Of a stretch of DNA of 64,000 nt, positions 33,594 through 43,093 are shown in pieces. Under the pieces are notes generated by a model. That model was not told the origin of the DNA. It worked only from the letters and a program-made list of their open reading frames with translations, and did no database searches. The translations under genes and the position numbers were made by a program. The first letter of the stretch is position 1, and the number at the start of each line of letters is the position of its first letter. Source of the DNA: Marinobacter arenosus. Lineage in GTDB: Bacteria; Pseudomonadota; Gammaproteobacteria; Pseudomonadales; Oleiphilaceae. The DNA is taken from NCBI RefSeq assembly GCF_019264345.1, contig NZ_JAHVAO010000001.1, positions 1,798,001 to 1,862,000 of the forward strand. The letters run 5' to 3'.

Positions 33594-34844
33594 ATGTCTG
33601 CCCTAGAAGCTGTTCTGATCGCACTTGCTGTTCTGGCGCTGCTTGGCGTTATTTTCGAAGAACTCATTCACGTCAATAAAGCCAAGGTGACGCTGTTCTT
33701 TGGCACCCTGAGCTGGATTCTTCTGTTTCTTGCCAGCGAAAATGAGGGCGAAACCGCGGCTATCTCGACCGGCCTGTCCGAGAGCATTGCCGAGATAGCG
33801 GGTCTTTGGTTGTTCCTGGTCGCGGCCATGACATTCGTCGCTTACCTGAACAAGAAGGGAATGATCGAAAACCTGATTTACCTGATCATGCCGAAACAGG
33901 TAAGCGAACGGAGACTGCTGTTTCTAACCGGCCTTTTCTGTTTTATTTTCTCGTCTTTGGCAGACAATATCACCGCTACGTTAGTCTCATGTTCGCTGAT
34001 TCTGTCGCTGGATCTGGAACTCAAAAAGCGTCTTCAGTTCGTCACCCTGGTCGTCTTCGCCGTGAACTCAGGGGGCGTCTCCCTGATCACCGGCGACGTG
34101 ACCACCCTGATGATTTTCCTCGCGGACAAGGTGGAAATACTGACCTTGCTGACCCTCGCCATTCCCGCCTCCATTACGGTGTTCGTGCTTGCGGTATTCC
34201 TGTCCCGGGGTCTGACAGGTACGGTCACCCTGCGTTCCACAAAGACTGAAATCCGGCCAGTGGACGCCGTTATCAGCGGGCTGTTTTTGTTGACAATCCT
34301 GGGGACCATTTCGGGTAACGCGCTGTTTGGTGTTCCACCGGTGCTGACCTTCCTGTTCGGGCTGTCGATCATGTTCCTGGTGTCCCGGTTCATGAGCGAT
34401 GACTCCGACCTGGACCCGATTCTCGAATACATCCGTATCATCGAGTTCGAGACGTTGCTGTTTTTCCTCGGGATCCTGCTTCTGGTGGGCATGCTCAAGG
34501 AAATTCACGCCCTGGATTCGCTCGTTGCCATCTACGATGTGCTGCCCCCGCTGTACGCCAACTACCTCATGGGCATCTTCTCGGCGGTCATCGATAACGT
34601 GCCGCTGACCGCCGCCCTGCTCAAGGCCGGCATCGATATGAGTCCGGGCGAATGGATGGGACTGACCTACGCCGTGGGCGTGGGTGGATCCCTGCTCGTG
34701 ATCGGTTCCGCCGCGGGCATTGTGGCGATGAGCAAGATCCCGGGGCTGACCTTTGGTGCCTACATGCGGTATCTTGCCCACCTCCTGGTGGCCTACACCC
34801 TGGGCTATGCGGGTGTGTACATGCTTGGACGTTTCATCAACTGA
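33594..34844 (+). CDS. nhaD: Na+/H+ antiporter NhaD
   Basis: A 416-residue inner-membrane protein with about 11 hydrophobic helices. It has the NhaD-type stretches SSLADNITATLVSCSLILSL (about residue 120), NSGGVSLITGDVTTLMIF (about 155) and VGGSLLVIGSAAGIVAMSK near the C-terminus. The half-helix Asp residues (LADN, TGDVTT) are the likely ion-binding sites. NhaD antiporters extrude sodium in exchange for protons and are typical of halophilic and marine bacteria. It is followed 9 bases later by a Ca2+/Na+ exchanger, so the two form a cation homeostasis operon. Confidence 0.9.
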   Translation: MSALEAVLIALAVLALLGVIFEELIHVNKAKVTLFFGTLSWILLFLASENEGETAAISTGLSESIAEIAGLWLFLVAAMTFVAYLNKKGMIENLIYLIMPKQVSERRLLFLTGLFCFIFSSLADNITATLVSCSLILSLDLELKKRLQFVTLVVFAVNSGGVSLITGDVTTLMIFLADKVEILTLLTLAIPASITVFVLAVFLSRGLTGTVTLRSTKTEIRPVDAVISGLFLLTILGTISGNALFGVPPVLTFLFGLSIMFLVSRFMSDDSDLDPILEYIRIIEFETLLFFLGILLLVGMLKEIHALDSLVAIYDVLPPLYANYLMGIFSAVIDNVPLTAALLKAGIDMSPGEWMGLTYAVGVGGSLLVIGSAAGIVAMSKIPGLTFGAYMRYLAHLLVAYTLGYAGVYMLGRFIN

Positions 34845-34853
34845 GGTGTTTCT

Positions 34854-35837
34854 ATGTTAATGGCGATTGGCGCAATCATTGCCGGACTGATACTGCTGGT
34901 CTGGAGTGCCGATAAATTCGTCGAGGGCGCTGCCGCCACGGCCAAGCACCTGGGCATGCCCGCGCTGCTGATCGGCATGGTGATCATCGGTTTTGGCACC
35001 TCCGCTCCAGAACTGGCGGTCTCCGCCATGGCAGCGGCCGATGGCAACCCTGGCCTCGCCCTGGGGAATGGCTACGGTTCGAACATCACCAACATTGCGC
35101 TGATCGTCGGCCTGACGGCGGTCATCGCGCCCATTGCCGTGCACTCACAGGTGATTCGCAAGGAACTGCCGCTGCTGGTGGTACTGACCCTGATCGCCGG
35201 CGCCCAGTTGATTGACGGCGAACTCTCACGGCTCGATGGCTGGGTATTGCTGGCCGTCTTTGCCGCCGTCATGGGCTGGTCCATTTTCCAGGGGCTGCGC
35301 GGCAAGGACGACCCTCTGGCCGGCGAAGCCGACGCCGAAGTGATCGCTCACCCCATGCCTCTGAAAGCGGCGGTTATCTGGCTGGTGGTCGGGCTGATTC
35401 TGCTGATTGTCAGTTCCCGCCTCCTGGTCTGGGGCGCCGTCACCATCGCCCAGGCGCTGGGCGTCAGCGACCTGATCATTGGACTGACCATCGTGGCCAT
35501 CGGCACCTCGCTGCCGGAACTGGCCTCGGCCCTCGCTGCGGTGAAGAAGAACGAACACGACTTGATCCTGGGCAACATCCTCGGCTCCGGCATATTCAAC
35601 ACCCTGGCCGTGGTCGGCCTGGCGGCGACCATCGAACCCCTGAAGGTCGACCCCGAGGTCCTCTACCGGGACTGGACCCTGATGTTGGCGCTGACCGTGG
35701 GACTGCTGCTGATGGGCTCTGGCCTGACGGGCTGGCGGCGGCTCGTCAGCCGTGTGGACGGCTCCGTCCTCCTGCTCATCTACCTGGCCTACACCGGCTA
35801 CCTGCTGTCCACCGTGGTCTCGGCGTCCGCGGCATGA
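34854..35837 (+). CDS. Calcium/sodium exchanger (YrbG-like CaCA family)
   Basis: A 327-residue membrane protein with two homologous halves of five helices, each carrying the alpha-repeat of the CaCA family: GFGTSAPELAVSAMAAADGN (about residues 43-62) and AIGTSLPELASALAAVKKNE (about 220-239), with acidic residues that bind Ca2+/Na+. A cytoplasmic loop of about 20 residues separates the halves. GAGGTG precedes the ATG. It is co-transcribed with nhaD, which would supply or dissipate the sodium gradient that it uses. Confidence 0.92.
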   Translation: MLMAIGAIIAGLILLVWSADKFVEGAAATAKHLGMPALLIGMVIIGFGTSAPELAVSAMAAADGNPGLALGNGYGSNITNIALIVGLTAVIAPIAVHSQVIRKELPLLVVLTLIAGAQLIDGELSRLDGWVLLAVFAAVMGWSIFQGLRGKDDPLAGEADAEVIAHPMPLKAAVIWLVVGLILLIVSSRLLVWGAVTIAQALGVSDLIIGLTIVAIGTSLPELASALAAVKKNEHDLILGNILGSGIFNTLAVVGLAATIEPLKVDPEVLYRDWTLMLALTVGLLLMGSGLTGWRRLVSRVDGSVLLLIYLAYTGYLLSTVVSASAA

Positions 35838-35857
35838 ATGCCGTCAGCGGCGGGCTG

Positions 35858-36622
35858 TTATTCAGCCTCGCCGTTGCCCAGTAGCGCCTCAAGTCTGCCC
35901 CGCACCTCGGCCATGACGTCGTCGAGATCCGCCTTGGTCTTGCCGGCCGTATCCAGCGGCGGGCCGACGCGGACATCCACCGGCTGGCCCAGGTTGATCT
36001 GCCAGGTTCGTGCCGGCAACACCCGGTGAATGCCCCGAATGGCCACGGGCACGATCACCGCTTCGGTATCCAGGGCAAGGTGAAAGCAGCCTTTCTTGAA
36101 CGGCAGCAGCTTTCCGTCCGGGGACCGGGTCCCTTCCGGGGCCGCCCACAACACAATGCCGCTCTCCATCATGGCACGAGCCCGGTTGAGGTCTTCCACG
36201 GCCCGCTGGCGATTGGACCGGTCCACGGAGGGAAATTCCCCCGCCCGCATGGCCTGGCCCAGAAACGGGATACTGAACAGTTCTTTCTTCGCCAGCATTC
36301 TGATGGAGCCGGGCAGCGACACGAACGTAACCGGGATGTCGTAGTGACTGGCGTGGGTGCACATGATGATGTAACGGCGCCCGTCGCCGAAATCCGGGAC
36401 CGCGCCCCGGACGGCAAGGCTGGCTCGCACCAGCCGCAGCAGGGCCGCCGACCATTCCCGACAGTACTGGTCCACAATCGGTCGATTGAGCCGGCCAAAC
36501 AGCGCCCTCAACAGGATCAGCAGCGAATACAGGGCCGTTAACCCCACCGATCCCAGTACCACCCCGGCGCGCCGGAGCAGCGTGGCCGATTCCGTCAACG
36601 GGTTCATTTTCAATCGAATCAT
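35858..36622 (-). CDS. plsC: 1-acyl-glycerol-3-phosphate acyltransferase (PlsC family)
   Basis: A 254-residue acyltransferase. The catalytic motif HASHYD (HX4D, about residue 92) and the substrate motif PEGTRS (about 160) are present, preceded by an N-terminal membrane helix (LTALYSLLILLRALFG). It transfers an acyl chain to lysophosphatidate in phospholipid synthesis or a similar acceptor. The start is uncertain: ATG at 36622 is used, but GTG at 36631 and ATG at 36607 are alternatives. It is convergent with the exchanger gene. A genome may have several PlsC paralogues, so the exact substrate is not assured. Confidence 0.82.
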   Translation of the reverse strand: MIRLKMNPLTESATLLRRAGVVLGSVGLTALYSLLILLRALFGRLNRPIVDQYCREWSAALLRLVRASLAVRGAVPDFGDGRRYIIMCTHASHYDIPVTFVSLPGSIRMLAKKELFSIPFLGQAMRAGEFPSVDRSNRQRAVEDLNRARAMMESGIVLWAAPEGTRSPDGKLLPFKKGCFHLALDTEAVIVPVAIRGIHRVLPARTWQINLGQPVDVRVGPPLDTAGKTKADLDDVMAEVRGRLEALLGNGEAE

Positions 36623-36829
36623 CAGTCCCACACCGTTCCAGAGTTGCCTTCGTTTTTCATGACCTTAGGGCCAGCGGCGGATTATAGCGATTCCCGTCGG
36701 CGCTGAATAACCGCCCACGAATTGATCATTAATTAACCGAATACTATAAGTAATAAACATATGCTTTGCTGAGCACACAGATCCAGCGAAGAGGCAACCG
36801 TCAGATAACAAGATCGAGGGAGACGGAAC

Positions 36830-38056
36830 ATGAAACAGGGAATGACCATTCACCGGGGCGCGAACGACCCCGGACTGATCAACGAGGGACGCCGCCAGAT
36901 TCTGCTGGGAAGCGCCGGTGCCATGGCGGCCGTCAGCCTGCTGGGATTTGTGCCGCTGGCGAAGGCGGAGGAACCCAAGACCCTGCCCGACTTCGCAGCC
37001 TGGAAGGAGCAGAACGCCCTGATTATCCACAGCACGAACACCATGGAAACCCGCCGGGGTGCCATTGGCCAGGGCGTGTTGACCCCGAGCGACCGGCTGT
37101 TCGTCCGCAACAACCTGCCGGCCCCGCCCGACTCCATCGTCGCGGATCGGGATGCCTGGGAAGTCCGGATTGAGGGCGTGAAGAACCCGAAGACGATGAC
37201 CATCGGTGACCTGAAGGAGATTGGCGTCACAACCGTGGCCTCGGTGCTGCAATGTTCCGGTAACGGTCGCGCCTTCTTCCCCCATGGCGCAGGCGGGACC
37301 CAGTGGTCTGTGGGGGCGGCCGGCTGCGTGATGTGGACGGGGGTTCCCCTGAAGGATGTCGTGGCAACGCTCGGCGGTGTGGCCGATGGCGTGAAATACA
37401 TCACCAGTACGGGGGGCGAGGAATTGCCCGATGGGCTGGATCCGAAACAGGTCACCGTGGAGCGTTCAGTGCCGACCCGAGCCCTGGACAATGCTCTGCT
37501 GGCCTGGGAAATGAATGACGAGCCCCTGCCTCTCACCCATGGCGGCCCGCTGCGGATGGTGGTGCCGGGGTACTACGGCGTCAACAACGTCAAATACGTC
37601 AAACAGGTGGCCTTCACGGAAAACCAGACCGACGTGAAAATTCAGGCGTCCAGCTACCGCATCCGAGACGTTGGGGAAAAAGGTTCCCCGGACCAACCGT
37701 CGATGTGGGAGATGAACGTCAAATCCTGGGTGACCTCACCACTGGAAACCGCTCGCGCTGGTCGCACCATGATTTACGGCGTGGCGCTGGGAGGCACCGT
37801 CCCCCTGGAAAAAGTCGAGGTCTCGGTCGATGGCGGCAAAGCCTGGAAGCAGGCCCGTTTCCTCGGGCCGGACCTTGGGCCCTTCGCCTGGCGTCCGTTT
37901 GTGCTGGCCGCGGACCTGCCCGCCGGCGAATACCGGATCGTCAGCAAGGCGACCGACACGGAGGGCAACAGCCAGCCGGAAGGACGCATGGACAATGAGC
38001 GGGGCTATGGTCACAACGGCTGGAGCGACCATGGCGTCACCGTTGCCGTTGGCTGA
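36830..38056 (+). CDS. sorA: Sulfite dehydrogenase molybdenum subunit (SorA/SoxC-like)
   Basis: A 408-residue molybdopterin enzyme. A twin-arginine signal (EGRRQILLGSAGAMAAVSLL) directs export of the folded protein. The sulfite oxidase fold is shown by VLQCSGNGRAFF (about residue 140, Cys ligand of Mo), GAAGCVMWTGVPLKDV and, at the C-terminus, the dimerisation domain ending GWSDHGVTVAVG. It follows GAGGGAGACGGAAC at the ATG. Periplasmic oxidation of sulfite to sulfate passes electrons to the cytochrome c encoded next. Neighbouring methionine sulfoxide reductases fit a sulfur/oxidative stress theme. Confidence 0.85.
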   Translation: MKQGMTIHRGANDPGLINEGRRQILLGSAGAMAAVSLLGFVPLAKAEEPKTLPDFAAWKEQNALIIHSTNTMETRRGAIGQGVLTPSDRLFVRNNLPAPPDSIVADRDAWEVRIEGVKNPKTMTIGDLKEIGVTTVASVLQCSGNGRAFFPHGAGGTQWSVGAAGCVMWTGVPLKDVVATLGGVADGVKYITSTGGEELPDGLDPKQVTVERSVPTRALDNALLAWEMNDEPLPLTHGGPLRMVVPGYYGVNNVKYVKQVAFTENQTDVKIQASSYRIRDVGEKGSPDQPSMWEMNVKSWVTSPLETARAGRTMIYGVALGGTVPLEKVEVSVDGGKAWKQARFLGPDLGPFAWRPFVLAADLPAGEYRIVSKATDTEGNSQPEGRMDNERGYGHNGWSDHGVTVAVG

Positions 38057-38114
38057 AACGAACCGGGGGCGGTCGCCAGAGCTGCCCGCTCCCGCCCATC
38101 CCTGGACGATCCCC

Positions 38115-38435
38115 ATGATCAAGCATTCAGTCGTCAGCCTTGCCTGCCTTCTACTGATGACCAACGCGGTTGCGGATGAACTCGCCGAGCAGGGCAGGAA
38201 GGTCTTTATCGAGGAAGCCCAGCCGGCTTGCACCGTCTGCCATACCCTGTCGGACGCCGGATCCGCCGGGGAGATTGGCCCAAATCTGGATGAGCTGGCG
38301 CCTTCCGCCACCCAGGTCAGGAACGCGGTGAAAGGCGGGGTTGGCATCATGCCGGCCTTCGGTGAGTCGCTCTCCGAGGCCCAGATCACCGCGGTGGCCC
38401 ATTACGTGGCCTCGGTAACCGGGGGCGAGCCCTGA
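38115..38435 (+). CDS. sorB: Monohaem cytochrome c subunit (SorB-like)
   Basis: A 106-residue protein from the ATG at 38115 with a signal peptide (KHSVVSLACLLLMTNAVA) and one CxxCH haem site (PACTVCHTL, about residues 38-45). A distal methionine ligand candidate lies in GGVGIMPAFGESLS (about residue 78). The gene starts 58 bases after the molybdoprotein gene in the same direction, the order of sorAB. It would accept electrons from the molybdenum centre. The frame is open further upstream, but overlap with sorA and the clear signal peptide favour this start. Confidence 0.82.
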   Translation: MIKHSVVSLACLLLMTNAVADELAEQGRKVFIEEAQPACTVCHTLSDAGSAGEIGPNLDELAPSATQVRNAVKGGVGIMPAFGESLSEAQITAVAHYVASVTGGEP

Positions 38436-38437
38436 AA

Positions 38438-38457
38438 AACGGGGCTTCCGCCCCGTT
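38438..38457 (-). terminator. Terminator between sorB and msrB
   Basis: AACGGGG (38438-38444) and CCCCGTT (38451-38457) form a stem with a six-base loop. On the minus strand it is followed by a T-run, so it terminates the leftward msrB transcript; it may also act on the rightward sorAB transcript, which has an A-run instead. Confidence 0.7.
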
Positions 38458-38461
38458 CCGG

Positions 38462-38887
38462 TCAGCCGTTTTCCTTAAACACCATGGCAATGGAGTTCAG
38501 ACAGTACCGCTGCCCTGTCGGCGGGGGACCATCCGGGAACACATGCCCGAGGTGGCTGTCGCACCGGGGGCATCGGATCTCCGTGCGAACCATGCCCAGG
38601 CTGCTGTCTTCCAGGTACCGGATGTGCTCCGGATCGAAAGGCTGGAAAAAACTTGGCCAACCGGTGCCGGAATCGAACTTGGAGTCCGAGCTGAACAGCG
38701 GCAGGTCGCACAGGCGGCAGTGGTAGGCGCCGGACAACTTGTTGTCCAGCAGGGTTCCGCAGAAGGGGTGCTCGGTGCCATGGTCCAGCAAGACTTCGCG
38801 CTCTTCCGGGGTCAGGTCCGCCGCGAGCTCATCGATTTGCCCTTTGCTCAGCGGTGTCAGGTCGTAACCTGCAGCAGAAACACTCAT
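38462..38887 (-). CDS. msrB: Peptide-methionine (R)-S-oxide reductase MsrB
   Basis: A 141-residue enzyme. It shows the MsrB core: [20 protein letters not shown] (first zinc CxxC), [30 protein letters not shown] (second zinc CxxC) and the catalytic cysteine in RYCLNS. It reduces R-methionine sulfoxide in proteins. It lies 11 bases downstream of msrA on the same strand, so both stereoisomers are handled from one operon. No signal peptide is present; it is cytoplasmic. Confidence 0.95.
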   Translation of the reverse strand: MSVSAAGYDLTPLSKGQIDELAADLTPEEREVLLDHGTEHPFCGTLLDNKLSGAYHCRLCDLPLFSSDSKFDSGTGWPSFFQPFDPEHIRYLEDSSLGMVRTEIRCPRCDSHLGHVFPDGPPPTGQRYCLNSIAMVFKENG

Positions 38888-38898
38888 TGTTTACCTCA

Positions 38899-39555
38899 TC
38901 AGGCCGTGTTGTTGTCGGAGTCGTGATCAACGTACTCCGGTTTCAGACGATCGCCGTAGTTGTCCACCAGTTTTTCCATTTTCGGGGCAGCCACCGCCAT
39001 GATGTATGGCTGGTAGGGATTTCGCGCCGCAAAATTCTGGTGGTAGGCCTCAGCTGGATGGAACGCTTCCAGCGGCTCCAGCGTTGTTACTATGGGCGCG
39101 GGATAAACCCCGGCCGCATTGAGCTGCTGGATGTAGGCTTCGGCAACCTGTTTCTGGTCCGGCGTTTCATAAAAGACGGCCGAACGGTACTGGGTTCCCC
39201 GGTCGTTGCCTTGCCGGTTCAGTTGGGTCGGGTCGTGTGCCACGGAGAAGAATACTTTCAGCAACGCTCCGAAACTGACCTTCGACGGGTCGTAGTGGAT
39301 ATCCACGACTTCGGCGTGGCCGGTTGTCCCGGTGCAGACGGCTTCATAATTGGCGGTTTCGGCGCTGCCTCCGGCATAGCCCGATTCCACGTTGTTGACA
39401 CCGTCCATGGCGAGAAACACCGCCTCGACGCACCAGAAGCAGCCGCCAGCGAGCACAAGACGGGCTTCAGTGCCGGTCTGCGGCAGATCCTGCTCCGGAT
39501 CGGGGAAACGGCTTCGGGGCACGTTGAGCCCGGGAATATCGCACGATGTCACCAT
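38899..39555 (-). CDS. msrA: Peptide-methionine (S)-S-oxide reductase MsrA
   Basis: A 218-residue enzyme from the ATG at 39555 (GTCGAGGACATC upstream); the frame continues to 39927 but without supporting features. The catalytic motif GGCFWCVEAVF (about residues 37-47) and the MsrA stretches VESGYAGG and NYEAVCTGTTGHAEVV are intact. It reduces S-methionine sulfoxide. It forms a two-gene operon with msrB. Neighbouring sulfite dehydrogenase is transcribed separately in the opposite direction. Confidence 0.94.
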   Translation of the reverse strand: MVTSCDIPGLNVPRSRFPDPEQDLPQTGTEARLVLAGGCFWCVEAVFLAMDGVNNVESGYAGGSAETANYEAVCTGTTGHAEVVDIHYDPSKVSFGALLKVFFSVAHDPTQLNRQGNDRGTQYRSAVFYETPDQKQVAEAYIQQLNAAGVYPAPIVTTLEPLEAFHPAEAYHQNFAARNPYQPYIMAVAAPKMEKLVDNYGDRLKPEYVDHDSDNNTA

Positions 39556-39774
39556 GATGTCCTCGACTAAAGAAAGATGCAGTGGGTTGGCACGTTCAAC
39601 CTTCCAGATTGTGGCTGTTACGGTGTCGTTTTGCCAATGGCTCAGTGCCGTTGGCAGAAACATGAACATTGCTCCGGTCCGGTTGCATACCCCGGTAGGG
39701 CAACCATACTGACAGACAGGGTTTGCCACTATGCGATTCGACAATCGCCCGTTCGGCATATCAAGGACAGAGAC

Positions 39775-40749
39775 ATGACGGCAAGGGCTCGAACACCCAA
39801 AAATCAGGATGAGCTCCTGGAATACCGGCTGAGCCTTCGGCTGGGACCGGTTCACGCCCGGCAACGGCTGGGCATCGAACGCGAAGCCGAGGCCCTGGTC
39901 TTCGGTCAGAGCGGGCGATCCTTTCATCTCGAGAACGTCACCAACGCACCGCGTTTCATCCGCTTCTGCCTGAAGCTTGTGGGCCTCTTTGGTCGGGGCC
40001 AGGCCAACAGCCGCCGGCTGGACACCAACTACAACCGGTTTCGCTTACCCGGATTGCCGACGGCCTTCGAGGGCTTCCGGATCCTGCACCTGACCGACTT
40101 GCACGTGGACATGGATGAGGCCAACCTCGAGGCCGTGATTCGCCAGATCGAACCACTGGACTACGACCTCTGTGTGCTAACCGGCGACTATCGGCGCCTG
40201 ACCTGGGGGCCGGTGGACGATGCCCTCGAGGGCATGGCGCGATTGCGCGACGCCATTCGTGGCAAGGCTTACGCCGTGCTGGGCAATCACGACAGCGTGC
40301 GCATGGTACCCGGCCTGGAAGACATGGGGTACTCGTTGCTGATGAACGAGATGATGCCCATTGAACACAACGGCGCAAAGATCTATCTGGCGGGCGTGGA
40401 CGACGCGCATTTCTACAAGGTACACAACCTGCACCGGGCCGGGGACGACATCCCCGCCAATGGCACCAGTATCCTTCTCAGTCACACCCCGGAAATCTGG
40501 CGGGAAGCGGCTCATGCGGGCTATGACATCTTCCTGTGCGGCCACACCCATGGCGGACAGATCTGCCTGCCCGGCGGTATTCCCGTGACCCTGGATTCCG
40601 ACTGCCCGCGCCACCTGGGCCGGGGCTACTGGCAGGCCAATGGCATGCAGGGCTACACCTCACCGGGCTCGGGCACATCGGTGGTCAATGTCCGCCTCAA
40701 CTGCCCACCGGAAGTGACCATTCACACCCTCACCCGCGGTCCCCAATAA
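39775..40749 (+). CDS. Calcineurin-like metallophosphoesterase
   Basis: A 324-residue protein from the ATG at 39775 (AAGGACAGAGAC upstream). Metal-binding motifs are complete: LTDLHVD (about residue 104), LTGDYR (about 135), GNHD (about 170), SHTPE (about 238) and CGHTHGGQ (about 256). It resembles the YkuE/LpxH-type phosphohydrolases such as UDP-2,3-diacylglucosamine or cyclic-nucleotide phosphodiesterases. There is an N-terminal extension of about 90 residues without a membrane anchor. The substrate cannot be read from the motifs. Confidence 0.85.
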   Translation: MTARARTPKNQDELLEYRLSLRLGPVHARQRLGIEREAEALVFGQSGRSFHLENVTNAPRFIRFCLKLVGLFGRGQANSRRLDTNYNRFRLPGLPTAFEGFRILHLTDLHVDMDEANLEAVIRQIEPLDYDLCVLTGDYRRLTWGPVDDALEGMARLRDAIRGKAYAVLGNHDSVRMVPGLEDMGYSLLMNEMMPIEHNGAKIYLAGVDDAHFYKVHNLHRAGDDIPANGTSILLSHTPEIWREAAHAGYDIFLCGHTHGGQICLPGGIPVTLDSDCPRHLGRGYWQANGMQGYTSPGSGTSVVNVRLNCPPEVTIHTLTRGPQ

Positions 40750-40760
40750 GCCCTTGCGGC

Positions 40761-41243
40761 TCAGTGCGGGTGGCGGCGGATGCCCAGCCGGTATAGCAGG
40801 GGCGAAAACAGTATGTTCGAGACGGTGAACAGAGCCACGATCAACAACGCGCTCCACCAGCTGACGGGCAGCCAGATCGCCGCCAATGCCATCGGCAGCG
40901 CCGACTCCGGAATCTGATCCAGACCCAGGGCCCGTGCGCTCGAGTCCAGCCCGAGCCGGCGCTTGGTGAAGCTGCTGATAAGGTCGCCCACCAGGCCCAG
41001 CAGGCCAAACAGCAGACCGAAGGCAAAACCAAGGCCGGCCCACAGGGAAAACAGGGCGCAACTCAGGGAACCGGAGATCAGGCCGCGCCAGGTTTTGCTG
41101 GTACCCAGGATCGGGCGACCGTCCCGCCACCGGCGGCCACCATCAATGGGTGCTGCCCAGTGCCGCTTGAGGATACGGGCCACAACCACCGGTACGCCAT
41201 TGGCGAGCACCAGCATCACAAACAACTCCAGTGATATCAGCAA
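40761..41243 (-). CDS. CarS-like CDP-archaeol synthase family membrane protein
   Basis: A 160-residue integral membrane protein with four or five helices. It has the family stretches ANGVPVVVARILKRHW, DGRPILGTSKTWRG (about residues 42-55) and LLGLVGDLISSFTKRRLGLD (about 80-99), close to the pattern of CDP-archaeol synthase (CarS/DUF46), related to CdsA. In archaea CarS activates unsaturated archaetidic acid with CTP; the substrate of bacterial members is not established. It converges with the metallophosphoesterase gene, and the previous plsC gene is 4.6 kb away, so no lipid operon is evident. Confidence 0.75.
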   Translation of the reverse strand: MLISLELFVMLVLANGVPVVVARILKRHWAAPIDGGRRWRDGRPILGTSKTWRGLISGSLSCALFSLWAGLGFAFGLLFGLLGLVGDLISSFTKRRLGLDSSARALGLDQIPESALPMALAAIWLPVSWWSALLIVALFTVSNILFSPLLYRLGIRRHPH

Positions 41244-41299
41244 GTACTCGAACTCCTTCTCGGCCTGATCCTCACCAATCCATCAGCGGCGCCCCGGAT

Positions 41300-42676
<1,377 letters not shown>

Positions 42677-42742
42677 ATTCCCTCCTGTCTATCCATTTAC
42701 ACACGGGATTGTCAGCGTCTACGGCACTCCGGCTATTTTGTA

Positions 42743-43024
42743 TCAGCCGGAATTCGATCGGAGCCGGACATGATCACAAATGCCCGTGACCTGCTCAAAA
42801 TTCACAATCAGGGTATGCACCGTGTTGGTGTAGGTGTCGTGCAGGTGAAATTTGAACCGGTGCTGTTTTTCCCCCTGAAGAAAGGCATCGTATTCCCGCA
42901 CAAGTTCCCTGACGTCTCCGCCCTCGTTCTTGGTCCAGGTGGCGTTGAACGGCCCGAGAACGGCACCGCCAGCAAGGCAGATGGTCACTTCATGGTTAGT
43001 CAGTCCGGATTCCTGGGCACTCAT
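42743..43024 (-). CDS. Conserved small protein of unknown function
   Basis: A 93-residue protein read from the ATG at 43024, with GGGGGAGCAACC before it; the frame is open to 43057 but the second start has the better ribosome-binding site. It is mostly beta (NHEVTICLAGGAVLGPFNAT, HRFKFHLHDTYTNTVHTLIV) with a charged central helix, lacks a signal peptide, and contains one Cys pair (CLAGG, ICDH). I do not recognise a family. It is isolated between fumC and the sensor kinase. Confidence 0.55.
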   Translation of the reverse strand: MSAQESGLTNHEVTICLAGGAVLGPFNATWTKNEGGDVRELVREYDAFLQGEKQHRFKFHLHDTYTNTVHTLIVNFEQVTGICDHVRLRSNSG

Positions 43025-43093
43025 GGTTGCTCCCCCTGTTGTTGAACAACGGATCATCCTTCCATGAGTGTAGTCGTTCCCCGCCCCACCGTT

